From the NCBI RefSeq assembly GCF_002157835.1, contig NZ_CP020809.1, positions 4,402,001-4,466,000 of the forward strand: a stretch of 64,000 nucleotides of DNA, given 5' to 3'. Under the pieces are notes generated by a model. The model worked only from the letters and a program-made list of their open reading frames with translations, did no database searches and had not been told where the DNA came from. Positions 55,360 through 63,250 of the stretch are shown one piece after another. This stretch comes from Mycobacterium dioxanotrophicus (lineage in GTDB: Bacteria > Actinomycetota > Actinomycetes > Mycobacteriales > Mycobacteriaceae). The translations under genes and the position numbers were made by a program. Numbering within the stretch: position 1 is the first letter of the stretch; every line of letters starts with the position of its first letter.

Positions 55360-56469
55360 TCAGCCGAACACCGCGACGGGCGCGCCAAATATTGACTCAT
55401 CTATCTCGAGGCCGAGACCGGGCCCCTCGGGCAGCCGGATGTGACCGCCCTCGACGCTGATGCCGCCCCGAGTGTCGTAATGGCCCTCGATGTAAGGCGC
55501 GGCGACCCAGACACCCTCGTTGAGTCCCGGGCGCACAGTTGCTCCGAGGTGCGCGCACGCCGCGGCGATGATGTCCCCGCCCCATGAGTCATCGGTGGTG
55601 TGCGGAGTCGAATACGCCTCGCACACGTCGCGCACGACCGCCATCGGATGCAGACCGCCGATGCGCGTGACTTTCATGCCGAAACCGTCGCACTGGCCCT
55701 TCGCCAGCGCACCCACAGCCTTGGTGAGGTCGGTGGTGATTTCGTCGAGGTAGATGGCGTGATTGACTCGGTTGCGCAGCGCTAGCACCTCGTCGAGGGT
55801 GTTGCACGGCTGCTCGAGGATGAACGGCACGTCGGGGCACTCACGGCTGAGCCGCAGCGCATCGCGGACGGTGAGGCCGCGATTCGCATCGGCCGACAGG
55901 CTGATGCCGCGGTCCTTTACGCGTTCCCAGACTTTGCGGATCGTCTCGATATCCAGCTCGACGGGCCGCCCGCCGACCTTGACCTGCAGGCGCGGGTAAC
56001 CTTCGGCCGCCTTCTCGGCGGCGCGCTCGGCGACAACATCGGGTTCGTCGACCGCCACAGCGTAGTACGACGGGACCCGTTCAGTCTCCACTCCTCCGAG
56101 CAGATCTGCTACGCGCACGCCGTAGTGCTTGCCGGTAAGGTCGTGCGCTGCGATGTCGATCGCGGCCTTGGCGTAGAGATGCCCGTTGAGCAGTCCGTTC
56201 ATGCGCCGGTGCAGCCGCACGAGGTTGGTGGGGTCCTGCCCGAGGAGGCCCTGGGCCATGCCTGCGAGCGCCGCACGGTCGCCCGCGGCGTGATGCTGCT
56301 CGTAGACGGGCCCCACCGGGCAGGCCTCGCCCCAGCCGACCAGACCGGTGTCGGTCGTGATGCGCACGAGGGTGGTATCAAGCGAGAACACCTCGCCGTG
56401 CGACATGCGGTACGGGCCGTTATTCACGGGCAGATCGTAGGCGTAGATTGCGATTTCAGTGATCTTCAT
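55360..56469 (-). CDS. Enolase-superfamily dehydratase/epimerase (second)
   Basis: 369 residues from ATG 56469. Paralogue of the first enolase-family protein: [20 protein letters not shown], Lys in LQVKVGG, metal ligands in SADANRG, ILEQPC and LDEITT, second Lys in GMKVTRIGG. The same hydroxyproline-type N-terminal pattern is seen, so the pair may perform successive epimerisation and dehydration. 67 bp separates it from the first. Confidence 0.88.
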   Translation of the reverse strand: MKITEIAIYAYDLPVNNGPYRMSHGEVFSLDTTLVRITTDTGLVGWGEACPVGPVYEQHHAAGDRAALAGMAQGLLGQDPTNLVRLHRRMNGLLNGHLYAKAAIDIAAHDLTGKHYGVRVADLLGGVETERVPSYYAVAVDEPDVVAERAAEKAAEGYPRLQVKVGGRPVELDIETIRKVWERVKDRGISLSADANRGLTVRDALRLSRECPDVPFILEQPCNTLDEVLALRNRVNHAIYLDEITTDLTKAVGALAKGQCDGFGMKVTRIGGLHPMAVVRDVCEAYSTPHTTDDSWGGDIIAAACAHLGATVRPGLNEGVWVAAPYIEGHYDTRGGISVEGGHIRLPEGPGLGLEIDESIFGAPVAVFG

Positions 56470-56654
56470 CGGGCTACTTCCATCTTGGTCGGTTTGAACA
56501 AGGGCAGAGACGTTTCATTTCAAGTCATTTGAAACTCAGGAACGTGCACTACCGCTTCGATGTTGCGGGTAGGATTGATCGCTCAAAGACCTTTGGCGCG
56601 TAAGCATCTCGCCAAATGGCGTTCCGCCGTGCCGCGGAGCGATGAATCCCGACT

Positions 56655-57779
56655 CTAGGCTTCAGCGCTCGCTACCTCGACGTGCGGCGGGATGAGTACG
56701 AGCTTGCCGGGGTACTTCTTCGCGATGAAGTCCTCCTGCGCTTGGTGAATCTCACTGAGTGGATAGGTTTTCGAGACGAGTGGCTTGAGCTTGCCCTCGT
56801 TGAGGTAGCGCACAACGTTCTCGATGACCGCGTCCTCCTGGAAGGTGCACCCGAACAGGGACAGGTCCTTGAGATATACAGTGCGCAAATCGATCTCGAC
56901 CAGCGGCCCGGCAATCGCCCCCGCGGTCGCGTAACGGCCGCCGGGACGCAGCAGCGTGAGCAAATCGTTCACCTGTGCGCCGCCCACAACGTCGACGACC
57001 ACATCAACCGACCGAGAGCCGAGTTCGGCGACGATGTCGGCGTTGCGGTCGATCACGCGATCCGCGCCTGCAGCGAGCACCGCATCGGCCTTTCTCGCCG
57101 AACAGACCGCGACGACCTCCGCGCCGCGCAGCTTCGCGAGCTCGACTGCCGCGAGACCGACACCGCCCGATGCGCCGGTGACGACAACCCTTTCAGCGCC
57201 GAGGTTGGCCCGATAGAGCATGCCCTCGGCAGTCGTGAACGCTATAGAGATAGTGCCGAGCTCAGCCGCTGAGAGGTTGGACTGCACCGTGAACGACTCA
57301 CTCGAGGGAGCGACGGCGAATTGGGCGAAGCCGCCATCACATTCGCTGCCGTAGGTCCAGCACTCGTAGGGCCGACGATCGACGTAGTGGCGCATCAGGT
57401 TTCGCACAACCACGGGCTCGCCTAGGCGACCCGCATCCACGTCGTCGCCGACTGCGACGATCTTGCCGTAGACATCGCCACCCTGAATGCGGGGAAAGCT
57501 CAACGGAATTCCCGACCACGAGGCATCGTCGTCGTCGGCCTGGTTCGTGCCGTCGGTTGCGGTCGAGTTGGTGTCGCCACTGACCGCCTTGGAGTACCAG
57601 CCGATGCGAGTATTGATGTCTGTGTTGTTGATGCCCGCCGCTTCGACCTGGATCAACACCTCGTCGTCGCGCGGTGTGGGCACCGGCACGTCGGTGCGGT
57701 ATTCGAGTTTCTCAGGGCCGCCGTGGCCGGTGAGCAGTACGGCTGCCATGGTCGTGGGCAATGCCTGTGCGACCTTCAT
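56655..57779 (-). CDS. Quinone-oxidoreductase-like MDR dehydrogenase
   Basis: 374 residues from ATG 57779, behind GGAGA. Medium-chain reductase fold: GroES-like start with AAVLLTGHGGPEKLEY, the Rossmann motif VTGASGGVGLAAVELAKLRG and the final QEDFIAKKYPGKLVLIPP. It lacks a structural-zinc Cys cluster, unlike the ADH at 38071. It probably oxidises or reduces an intermediate of the enolase pathway. In the same operon as the MFS gene upstream (62-bp gap). Confidence 0.88.
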   Translation of the reverse strand: MKVAQALPTTMAAVLLTGHGGPEKLEYRTDVPVPTPRDDEVLIQVEAAGINNTDINTRIGWYSKAVSGDTNSTATDGTNQADDDDASWSGIPLSFPRIQGGDVYGKIVAVGDDVDAGRLGEPVVVRNLMRHYVDRRPYECWTYGSECDGGFAQFAVAPSSESFTVQSNLSAAELGTISIAFTTAEGMLYRANLGAERVVVTGASGGVGLAAVELAKLRGAEVVAVCSARKADAVLAAGADRVIDRNADIVAELGSRSVDVVVDVVGGAQVNDLLTLLRPGGRYATAGAIAGPLVEIDLRTVYLKDLSLFGCTFQEDAVIENVVRYLNEGKLKPLVSKTYPLSEIHQAQEDFIAKKYPGKLVLIPPHVEVASAEA

Positions 57780-57841
57780 ATGGATCTCCTTTGGCTAGGG
57801 ACGGAGGTACTAGGGATGGGACAGCCGAATCCGAGTTGCCG

Positions 57842-59182
57842 TCAGGTGACGGGCTGGATTCGGGCGGTGTCGCTGAGGGCCCGGCCGGTCATCTCGGGGG
57901 CCAGTTTCTGAGACACCACGGCACCGACAACGCAGAACATCGCGGCAATGACCATGGTGGTGGGCCCGCCCAGGTGGGTCATGGACCACGGCATGAGGAA
58001 CGTGCCTAGGCCGGCTCCGATGCGACTGACTGAGCATGCGAATCCTGTTCCCAGACCGCGGATCTCAGTGGGGAGCACCTCGCCGGGGTAGACGCCGGTC
58101 AATGCGGTGTACATCGCGTTGAAGAACGAGAAGAGGAAGAACCCCACGAGCACCAACATCGGCGGCGCTCCAGTCCAGACGCCGATGGCGACCAACACGA
58201 CGGCACAGATCCATTGCGGGCCGATGGTCAACCTACGGCGGCCGACGCGTTCAATGACCAACACCGACACCATGACACCGATGACGGCCGCGCCGTTGAT
58301 CACGATGGCTCCCAGCAATCCGTCGCTGAGCCCGTACTTCTCAAGGATGCTGACGGCGAAAGTCGCGATCGCAAACTCAGGGGTGATGGCGCAAAACCAG
58401 AATATCGAGATGAAGAACACGTTGCGTCGGTTCTGCCGGTTGAACAGCATGCCGAACGAGCCCTTGTTGACCTTCTCGTTGCTCAGGTCGGCGATGTCGT
58501 CGGGGTCTTCCAGGTAGTGCTGGGCGATCTGTATCGCCTCGGCGTTGCGCTTCTGCTGCATCAGCCAGCGTGGCGACTCCGGCAATCCGATGCGGGCGAC
58601 CAGCAAGATGACGGCCGGTAATGTGCTGCTACCCAGGATGATCCGCCAGTCCACGTGCCACGTGTTCACCATGAAGTAACCCATGATGTAAGCGAAGACG
58701 AAGCCGACGTACCAGATCACCTCCTGCACCGCGAGCAACTTTCCGCGGAGGTGGCGGGGGCTGAATTCAGCCTGCAACGGCCACCCGATGGAGTAGTCGG
58801 CGCCGATCGCCATGCCCATCACCAATCGGATCACGAACAGCTGGCTGGGAGTATCGGCGAAGAACTGGACGACGGAGCCGACAGTGAACAGGAGTAGGTC
58901 CAGCGAAAACAGCAGCTTGCGCCCAAACTTGTCGGTGAGCCACCCGCCGAGCGGACCGCCGAAGAAGATGCCGACGAGCGCCGCCGAGGCTACTGCCCCT
59001 TCCCAGAACACCGACATGGACAGATCGATCTTGATGAGGCCGATGACGGTGCCGATGATCCCGAGGATGTAGCCGTCGAGGAACATCCCGCCGGACACCA
59101 CCGCGGTCAAACGAATCAGGAATCGGCGTTTCCGCGCCCGATCACTCTGATATTCAAAGGATTTGGACTGTGGTGTCGTCAC
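57842..59182 (-). CDS. MFS transporter (paralogue of 51225-52565)
   Basis: 446 residues from GTG 59182, behind AAGGAG. Twelve hydrophobic segments, GGWLTDKFGRKLLF, RLVMGMAIGADYSIGWPLQ, GLPESPRWLM and LPTEIRGLGTG. Same length and family as the 51225 gene. It leads the MFS-oxidoreductase-enolase-enolase operon, so it probably imports the substrate of that pathway. A GntR-type site lies about 120 bp upstream. Confidence 0.93.
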   Translation of the reverse strand: MTTPQSKSFEYQSDRARKRRFLIRLTAVVSGGMFLDGYILGIIGTVIGLIKIDLSMSVFWEGAVASAALVGIFFGGPLGGWLTDKFGRKLLFSLDLLLFTVGSVVQFFADTPSQLFVIRLVMGMAIGADYSIGWPLQAEFSPRHLRGKLLAVQEVIWYVGFVFAYIMGYFMVNTWHVDWRIILGSSTLPAVILLVARIGLPESPRWLMQQKRNAEAIQIAQHYLEDPDDIADLSNEKVNKGSFGMLFNRQNRRNVFFISIFWFCAITPEFAIATFAVSILEKYGLSDGLLGAIVINGAAVIGVMVSVLVIERVGRRRLTIGPQWICAVVLVAIGVWTGAPPMLVLVGFFLFSFFNAMYTALTGVYPGEVLPTEIRGLGTGFACSVSRIGAGLGTFLMPWSMTHLGGPTTMVIAAMFCVVGAVVSQKLAPEMTGRALSDTARIQPVT

Positions 59183-59551
59183 AAGGATCTCCTTCGCGAT
59201 GGTGTGAACGTGTCACCGATGCGATATATGCGGCTGAATTGCACACGCAACGCTTTCGGATCCTGGTCAAGACTGCATCGTCGCAGGCGGTAAAGTCAAC
59301 GGTTAACCGATTACCGAAAAGATCACTTACGGCCGATGCTCGAGTTGTTTCAATGCAACGAAGAGAATCGGCACTCGTCGTATGCCGACGGGGCGACAAT
59401 CGCGGTTCACCAAACGTGTTCTACGACTGGCTTCCTCGGTCGACTGACGGCGTACCGCGATCGCATCAAGATGGACTACCCCCATCGGACTTGGCCTGTA
59501 AACCAAGTGGACATCAGGGTGCAGCCGACGACCCCGAACAGGCCGAAACAG
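59183..59551. other. 369-bp gap with GntR-type operator candidate
   Basis: No gene. It holds the promoter of the leftward MFS operon. CGGTTAACCG (59300-59309), a perfect 10-bp palindrome, is followed by ATTACCG; a nearly identical 17-mer is at 60311-60327 upstream of the gntR-type gene. Confidence 0.6.
59300..59316. promoter_or_regulatory. CGGTTAACCG operator, MFS-operon side
   Basis: CGGTTAACCGATTACCG. Compared with 60311-60327 (CGGTTAACCGGTGACCG), 15 of 17 positions agree. Placed 118 bp upstream of the MFS start. Confidence 0.6.
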
Positions 59552-60238
59552 CTATCGGCTCGAGTTTCGACGTTCCTCTATGAGCTGACGCTGCGCCGCA
59601 ATGATCTGCTGTTCACCGCCTGTGACGAGCTTGCGTACTTGGGCAGCGACCAGTTCGAGATCGCCACTACCCATGGTGTCGAGCATGGCGCGGTGCCAGT
59701 CCACCGACGACAAGGGGTCATCGAGTGCCGTGGTCAGCCTGAAGAGCTCCTCAAAGGTAGGCACCTGCTGTTCCCACACTGCTCGCAACCGCCGGTTGCC
59801 ACAGAAGTCAAAGGACGCGGAATGGAACGCGACATCAGCGCGTGCAAACGCCTCAGTATCACCAGCGACCGCCGCCTTCCTCATATCGTCCAGCGCCGCT
59901 TCGGCCGCCTTGCGGTATCCGTCGAAGTCGGCCGTGACGCACTTCTGTGCGGCGGTAACCTCCAATAGTTCACGAAGATCGAACAGATCGCGCAGATCCT
60001 GCTCGCGCAGACCGACCACACGATAGCTGCGCCCAGCGGCTGCGATGAGCCCCTCGGATGCCAGCGTGCGCAACGCATCCCGCACCGGCCCTCGGCTGAC
60101 TTCGAATGCCTGCGCCACCACCGCCTCGACCAGTGACTCGCCCGGTGCGATCTCACCGGAGAGGATGTCGGACCGCAACGCGGCTACCACCTGATCGCCC
60201 AATGCCTCCGGGCGCGCAAGTCGGCGCGTGGCCCCCAT
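59552..60238 (-). CDS. GntR-family regulator (FadR subfamily)
   Basis: 228 residues from ATG 60238, five bases after GAGGAG. N-terminal winged HTH (LGDQVVAALRSDILSGEI, VAQAFEVSRGPVRDALRTLA) and an FCD effector domain with metal-binding-like residues (D ... FHSASFDFCGN ... H). Such proteins usually repress catabolic operons and respond to small carboxylates. The matching CGGTTAACCG sites upstream of itself and of the MFS operon make it the likely regulator of the enolase pathway. Confidence 0.92.
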   Translation of the reverse strand: MGATRRLARPEALGDQVVAALRSDILSGEIAPGESLVEAVVAQAFEVSRGPVRDALRTLASEGLIAAAGRSYRVVGLREQDLRDLFDLRELLEVTAAQKCVTADFDGYRKAAEAALDDMRKAAVAGDTEAFARADVAFHSASFDFCGNRRLRAVWEQQVPTFEELFRLTTALDDPLSSVDWHRAMLDTMGSGDLELVAAQVRKLVTGGEQQIIAAQRQLIEERRNSSR

Positions 60239-60310
60239 ATGCACTCCTCAACTGCTGCTCATCAATCGATCGCACGACCACCGTAACTCACGAAGACGGT
60301 TGTCTGCTTG

Positions 60311-60327
60311 CGGTTAACCGGTGACCG
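60311..60327. promoter_or_regulatory. CGGTTAACCG operator, gntR side
   Basis: CGGTTAACCGGTGACCG, 73 bp upstream of the gntR start. Shares 15 of 17 bases with 59300-59316; expected to give autoregulation. Confidence 0.6.
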
Positions 60328-60564
60328 ACTGCCGCAAACCTGCGACACTCGACGCTCACCTTGATGTCACGCAACACTGAACCCCGTAGGAAATGCCATG
60401 AGCGACAACCTCTCCCCCGCACACCCTGAGTGCCTGACACGACCAGACAGACAATGACGGATGCCGGTGCACACATGAGTGAGGCGCCATCAGCGCCACT
60501 TCCCCACCAGAGCGCCTCTCACCAGCGGCTTCAGCGGCGTTTCGAACCACGCGCAGCAGGTGCG

Positions 60565-60599
60565 TTGCGTACAACGCAGATGCGTTGTAGACTACGCAA
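60565..60599. promoter_or_regulatory. TGCGT/ACGCA repeats upstream of the XRE gene
   Basis: TGCGT-N3-ACGCA (60566-60578) followed after 2 bp by TGCGT-N8-ACGCA (60581-60598). These repeated inverted half-sites end 51 bp before the XRE start, suggesting autoregulation by that protein. Confidence 0.6.
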
Positions 60600-60649
60600 T
60601 GTCGGTACGGCAAACCCGGATCGGCGACTCGAGTCAGAAGGACAATCCG

Positions 60650-61012
60650 ATGAACAATCCATTTGCCGATGATGAGGCGATCGACGACCTAGGGCGCTAC
60701 ATCAAGGCGCAGCGAGAGCTGGCACAGCTTTCCGTGCGTCACCTGGCCCGCATAGCCCAGGTGTCCGACTCCTACCTGAGCCAGGTGGAGAAGGGCAGAT
60801 ATCAGCCCTCGGCGCAGTTCCTCAGCAACATAGCAAAGGGGTTGAACATGCAGCCTGACGTCTTCTTCAAGATGGCCGGCTGGCTGCCAACGGTTCAACC
60901 GGACGACCAGAGTGACGCGGTGGAAGCCGCGCTTCGCGCCGACAGCCGGTTGAGCGACGAGCAGAGATCGTTGCTTCTACAGCTTTACAAATCGATGGTC
61001 AACCCGACCTGA
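60650..61012 (+). CDS. XRE-type regulator of the phasin gene
   Basis: 120 residues from ATG 60650, behind AGAAGGA. HTH LAQLSVRHLARIAQVSDSYL-SQVEKGRYQPSA at about 25-60. The C-terminal 50 residues are acidic and helical. It lies 26 bp upstream of a phasin-like gene. Established: XRE-type proteins beside phasin or lipid-droplet-protein genes in actinomycetes can sense storage granules and regulate the coat protein. That role is likely here by position. Confidence 0.88.
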   Translation: MNNPFADDEAIDDLGRYIKAQRELAQLSVRHLARIAQVSDSYLSQVEKGRYQPSAQFLSNIAKGLNMQPDVFFKMAGWLPTVQPDDQSDAVEAALRADSRLSDEQRSLLLQLYKSMVNPT

Positions 61013-61038
61013 TCCCCGAATCCCCAGAGGAGAACACC

Positions 61039-61314
61039 ATGTCTGACTACACCGAGATCGCAAACCAGCTCACCGACCAGTGGATCGCGTCGCTGGAGCG
61101 CGCGAAGAACGCTCTGCCCGACCTGGATGAGAGCCTGAAGGCTCTGCCCACCATCCCGGGTGTCTCGACCGCCGGTTTCCCCGAGGTGCCGAGCCTGCCC
61201 AGCCCCAAGGAGGTCGTGGAAGCCAACTACGCGATCGCCCAGCGGCTGCTCGAAGCGCAGCGCGACTTCACCCTGGCCGTGATCGAAAAGTCCACCCCGG
61301 CCGAGGCCAAGTAA
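61039..61314 (+). CDS. Phasin-like/granule-associated protein (second)
   Basis: 91 residues, helical. Sequence YTEIANQLTDQWIASLERAK, a Pro-rich hinge (LPTIPGVSTAGFPEVPSLPS) and a final helix EVVEANYAIAQRLLEAQRDF. Hinged two-helix phasins of this size are known in Rhodococcus and Mycobacterium. No obvious sequence identity with the phaC-linked phasin. Directly downstream of the XRE gene, followed by a strong terminator. Confidence 0.78.
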   Translation: MSDYTEIANQLTDQWIASLERAKNALPDLDESLKALPTIPGVSTAGFPEVPSLPSPKEVVEANYAIAQRLLEAQRDFTLAVIEKSTPAEAK

Positions 61315-61354
61315 CAACTCAGCACTGAGGTTACGGCCACTCTTCGGCCGATGA

Positions 61355-61385
61355 GGACCCGCCACCACTCGCTGGTGGCGGGTCC
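61355..61385 (+). terminator. Strong hairpin terminator after phasin gene
   Basis: GGACCCGCCACC-N7-GGTGGCGGGTCC, a perfect 12-bp GC-rich stem ending 71 bp after the phasin stop and followed by TTCC. Weak T-run, as is common in mycobacteria. Confidence 0.75.
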
Positions 61386-61586
61386 TTCCACTCTGCCGAA
61401 GGTCATCGACAAACACCCGCGTGCGGCCGCAGAACGCCCCAACTGCCCTCTCGCAGAACGCGATCGTGACCTTCACGACATCAGCAAACCGCACCCGTAC
61501 GCGTCGATCCGCATCTACTGTCGAGTCGACTGCCGTTCACCCCACCGCCACGCGGCAGGCACCGACACGAAGGACGACACCCGACC

Positions 61587-62375
61587 ATGAGTGATCGAGT
61601 AGCAGTGGAGACGCCCAGCCTGTACCACTATCTGGCCGAGCCGTACCGCGCCGTGGCGGAGCACATGGCGTTCGTCGGCGCCATCCCGGCCTTGGGCCTG
61701 GCGCATGCCGGCGAAGGGCAGGGCCGCCACGTACTGGTGATACCCGGTCTGCTCTCCGACGACCTGTCGACGCGGTTGATGCGCAAGACCATCGATCTGG
61801 CCGGCTACCGGTCCCACGGCTGGCGACTCGGCCGAAACATCGGCCCGACCCGCCCGGCCATCGAGGGCATCCTGACCAGGCTGGAAGACCTCGCCCAACG
61901 ACAGAGCGGACCGATACCGGTCATCGGTTGGAGCCTGGGCGGCTTGTTCGCGCGTGAACTCGCCACACTGCGACCGCATCTCGTCGACCGGGTGATCACC
62001 ATGGGGTCACCGGTCAACGCGATCGACAAGCGACAATCCGCGCGCGCAGAACTCTACGACCTCTTCGAAGCCAAGCACCTACCGTCATACTCGTTGGACC
62101 AGTGGCGCACCCATCACGACAATCCCGTTCAGCCGATCACCTCGATATTCTCGAAGTCGGACGGAATCGTGCAATGGAAGGCCGCCTGCGTGGATGAGGG
62201 ACCGCGCGCCGAAAACGTCGAGGTCTACGGATCCCATTTCGGGCTGGGTGCCAACGCCACCGTCGTCCACGTCATCCTCAACCGGCTCGCCGTGTCAGTG
62301 GACGACTGGCAGCCGTTCCGGGCCGAACCCCTTATCGCGCACCTGTTTCCGGCGGCATTCCCACTCGCTGTCTGA
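61587..62375 (+). CDS. Alpha/beta hydrolase, possible polymer or lipid esterase
   Basis: 262 residues from ATG 61587. Nucleophile in VIGWSLGGLF, acid in IFSKSDGIVQWK and base in VYGSHFGLG. The oxyanion region is LVIPGLLSDD. The fold and motifs match lipase-type hydrolases annotated with PHA or storage-lipid genes; an intracellular depolymerase is possible because a phasin precedes it by 272 bp. No signal peptide. Confidence 0.83.
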   Translation: MSDRVAVETPSLYHYLAEPYRAVAEHMAFVGAIPALGLAHAGEGQGRHVLVIPGLLSDDLSTRLMRKTIDLAGYRSHGWRLGRNIGPTRPAIEGILTRLEDLAQRQSGPIPVIGWSLGGLFARELATLRPHLVDRVITMGSPVNAIDKRQSARAELYDLFEAKHLPSYSLDQWRTHHDNPVQPITSIFSKSDGIVQWKAACVDEGPRAENVEVYGSHFGLGANATVVHVILNRLAVSVDDWQPFRAEPLIAHLFPAAFPLAV

Positions 62376-62389
62376 CTGTGGCGACGCCG

Positions 62390-63190
62390 CTACTCGGCAG
62401 AGTCCGACCATAAGGCGCCGACCAACCCGTCGACGATGTGCTGCATGCACTGCAGCGCCTCTGGAATCCGATTGCGCCCGAAGCGATACCGCGGCGCATT
62501 GATGGTCAGGATTGCGATCATGGTGCCCGACGCGTCCCGTACGGGTCGCGACAGCGACAACAGACCCTCTTCGAGTTCGTTGTCGATCACGCCGAACCCT
62601 TGTTCACGAATCTCCTGCAACTCGCGCAGCAGTTTGTCGTGGTCGGTGATCGTGTGCTCGGTGTACGCCGGAAGCTCTTCTGGCAGAACCGCCATGGCCT
62701 TCCGGGCAGGCATCTCCGCCAACAACACCTTGCCCGATGAGCTGGCATGCAGCGGCCACCGTTGCCCGACCATGTGCTGGGCCATACCGGATCCCGTACC
62801 GACCAGATGTGATCCGAACGCCTCGGCGATCAGGTCGACCCCATCCTGCGAATTCGGTACCGAGATCGACACCGTCTCGTTGAACTTGTCAGCGAGCTTC
62901 TGCAGCAGCGGCTGGACACGTGCGACAAGACCGCCGTACGGGTCGGCCCGACGGCCCAGCCGCGCGAGATCCCAGCCCAGAACGTAGTTGTTGTCGACGC
63001 GGTCGACCAACCCGCTGCGTTCCAAACTGAACAGCAACCGGAATGCTGTGGGGCGTGAGATACCGACCGCCTTGGCCAGCACGGTGACCGTCGCCCCCGT
63101 GCGGGGTTGCGCCGCCAGCTCCCGCAGCAGCCGAACAGCCTTGGTCACCGACTTGTTGACCAGATCCTCAGACCCAGCAGCCTCGGCCAT
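62390..63190 (-). CDS. IclR-family regulator (paralogue 3)
   Basis: 266 residues from ATG 63190; GTG 63196 is an alternative. Opening [43 protein letters not shown] and effector domain like paralogue 2 ([39 protein letters not shown]). It lies downstream of the partial aldehyde dehydrogenase gene on the same strand, so it may be in its operon. Converges with the hydrolase gene with a 14-bp gap. Confidence 0.93.
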   Translation of the reverse strand: MAEAAGSEDLVNKSVTKAVRLLRELAAQPRTGATVTVLAKAVGISRPTAFRLLFSLERSGLVDRVDNNYVLGWDLARLGRRADPYGGLVARVQPLLQKLADKFNETVSISVPNSQDGVDLIAEAFGSHLVGTGSGMAQHMVGQRWPLHASSSGKVLLAEMPARKAMAVLPEELPAYTEHTITDHDKLLRELQEIREQGFGVIDNELEEGLLSLSRPVRDASGTMIAILTINAPRYRFGRNRIPEALQCMQHIVDGLVGALWSDSAE

Positions 63191-63250
63191 CCCCACCCTT
63201 CACTGTCGATGATCATCTGTCGGTTCACGCACAACTGCTATCCGTTCAGG

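Larger units (their letters stand above)
60239..60649. other. 411-bp divergent gap, gntR and XRE genes
   Basis: No gene called; a 19-codon open frame at 60398-60457 has a weak ribosome site and no family resemblance. The region contains the CGGTTAACCG site near gntR and the TGCGT/ACGCA repeats near the XRE gene. Confidence 0.55.

Noticed and set aside
59336..59968. 210-codon open frame on the + strand
   Set aside because: Runs into the antisense of the GntR gene; its 5' half is the promoter region and has no coding signs.
60398..60457. 19-residue open frame before the XRE gene
   Set aside because: Weak initiation context, no resemblance to known leaders and no coupling to a downstream gene.
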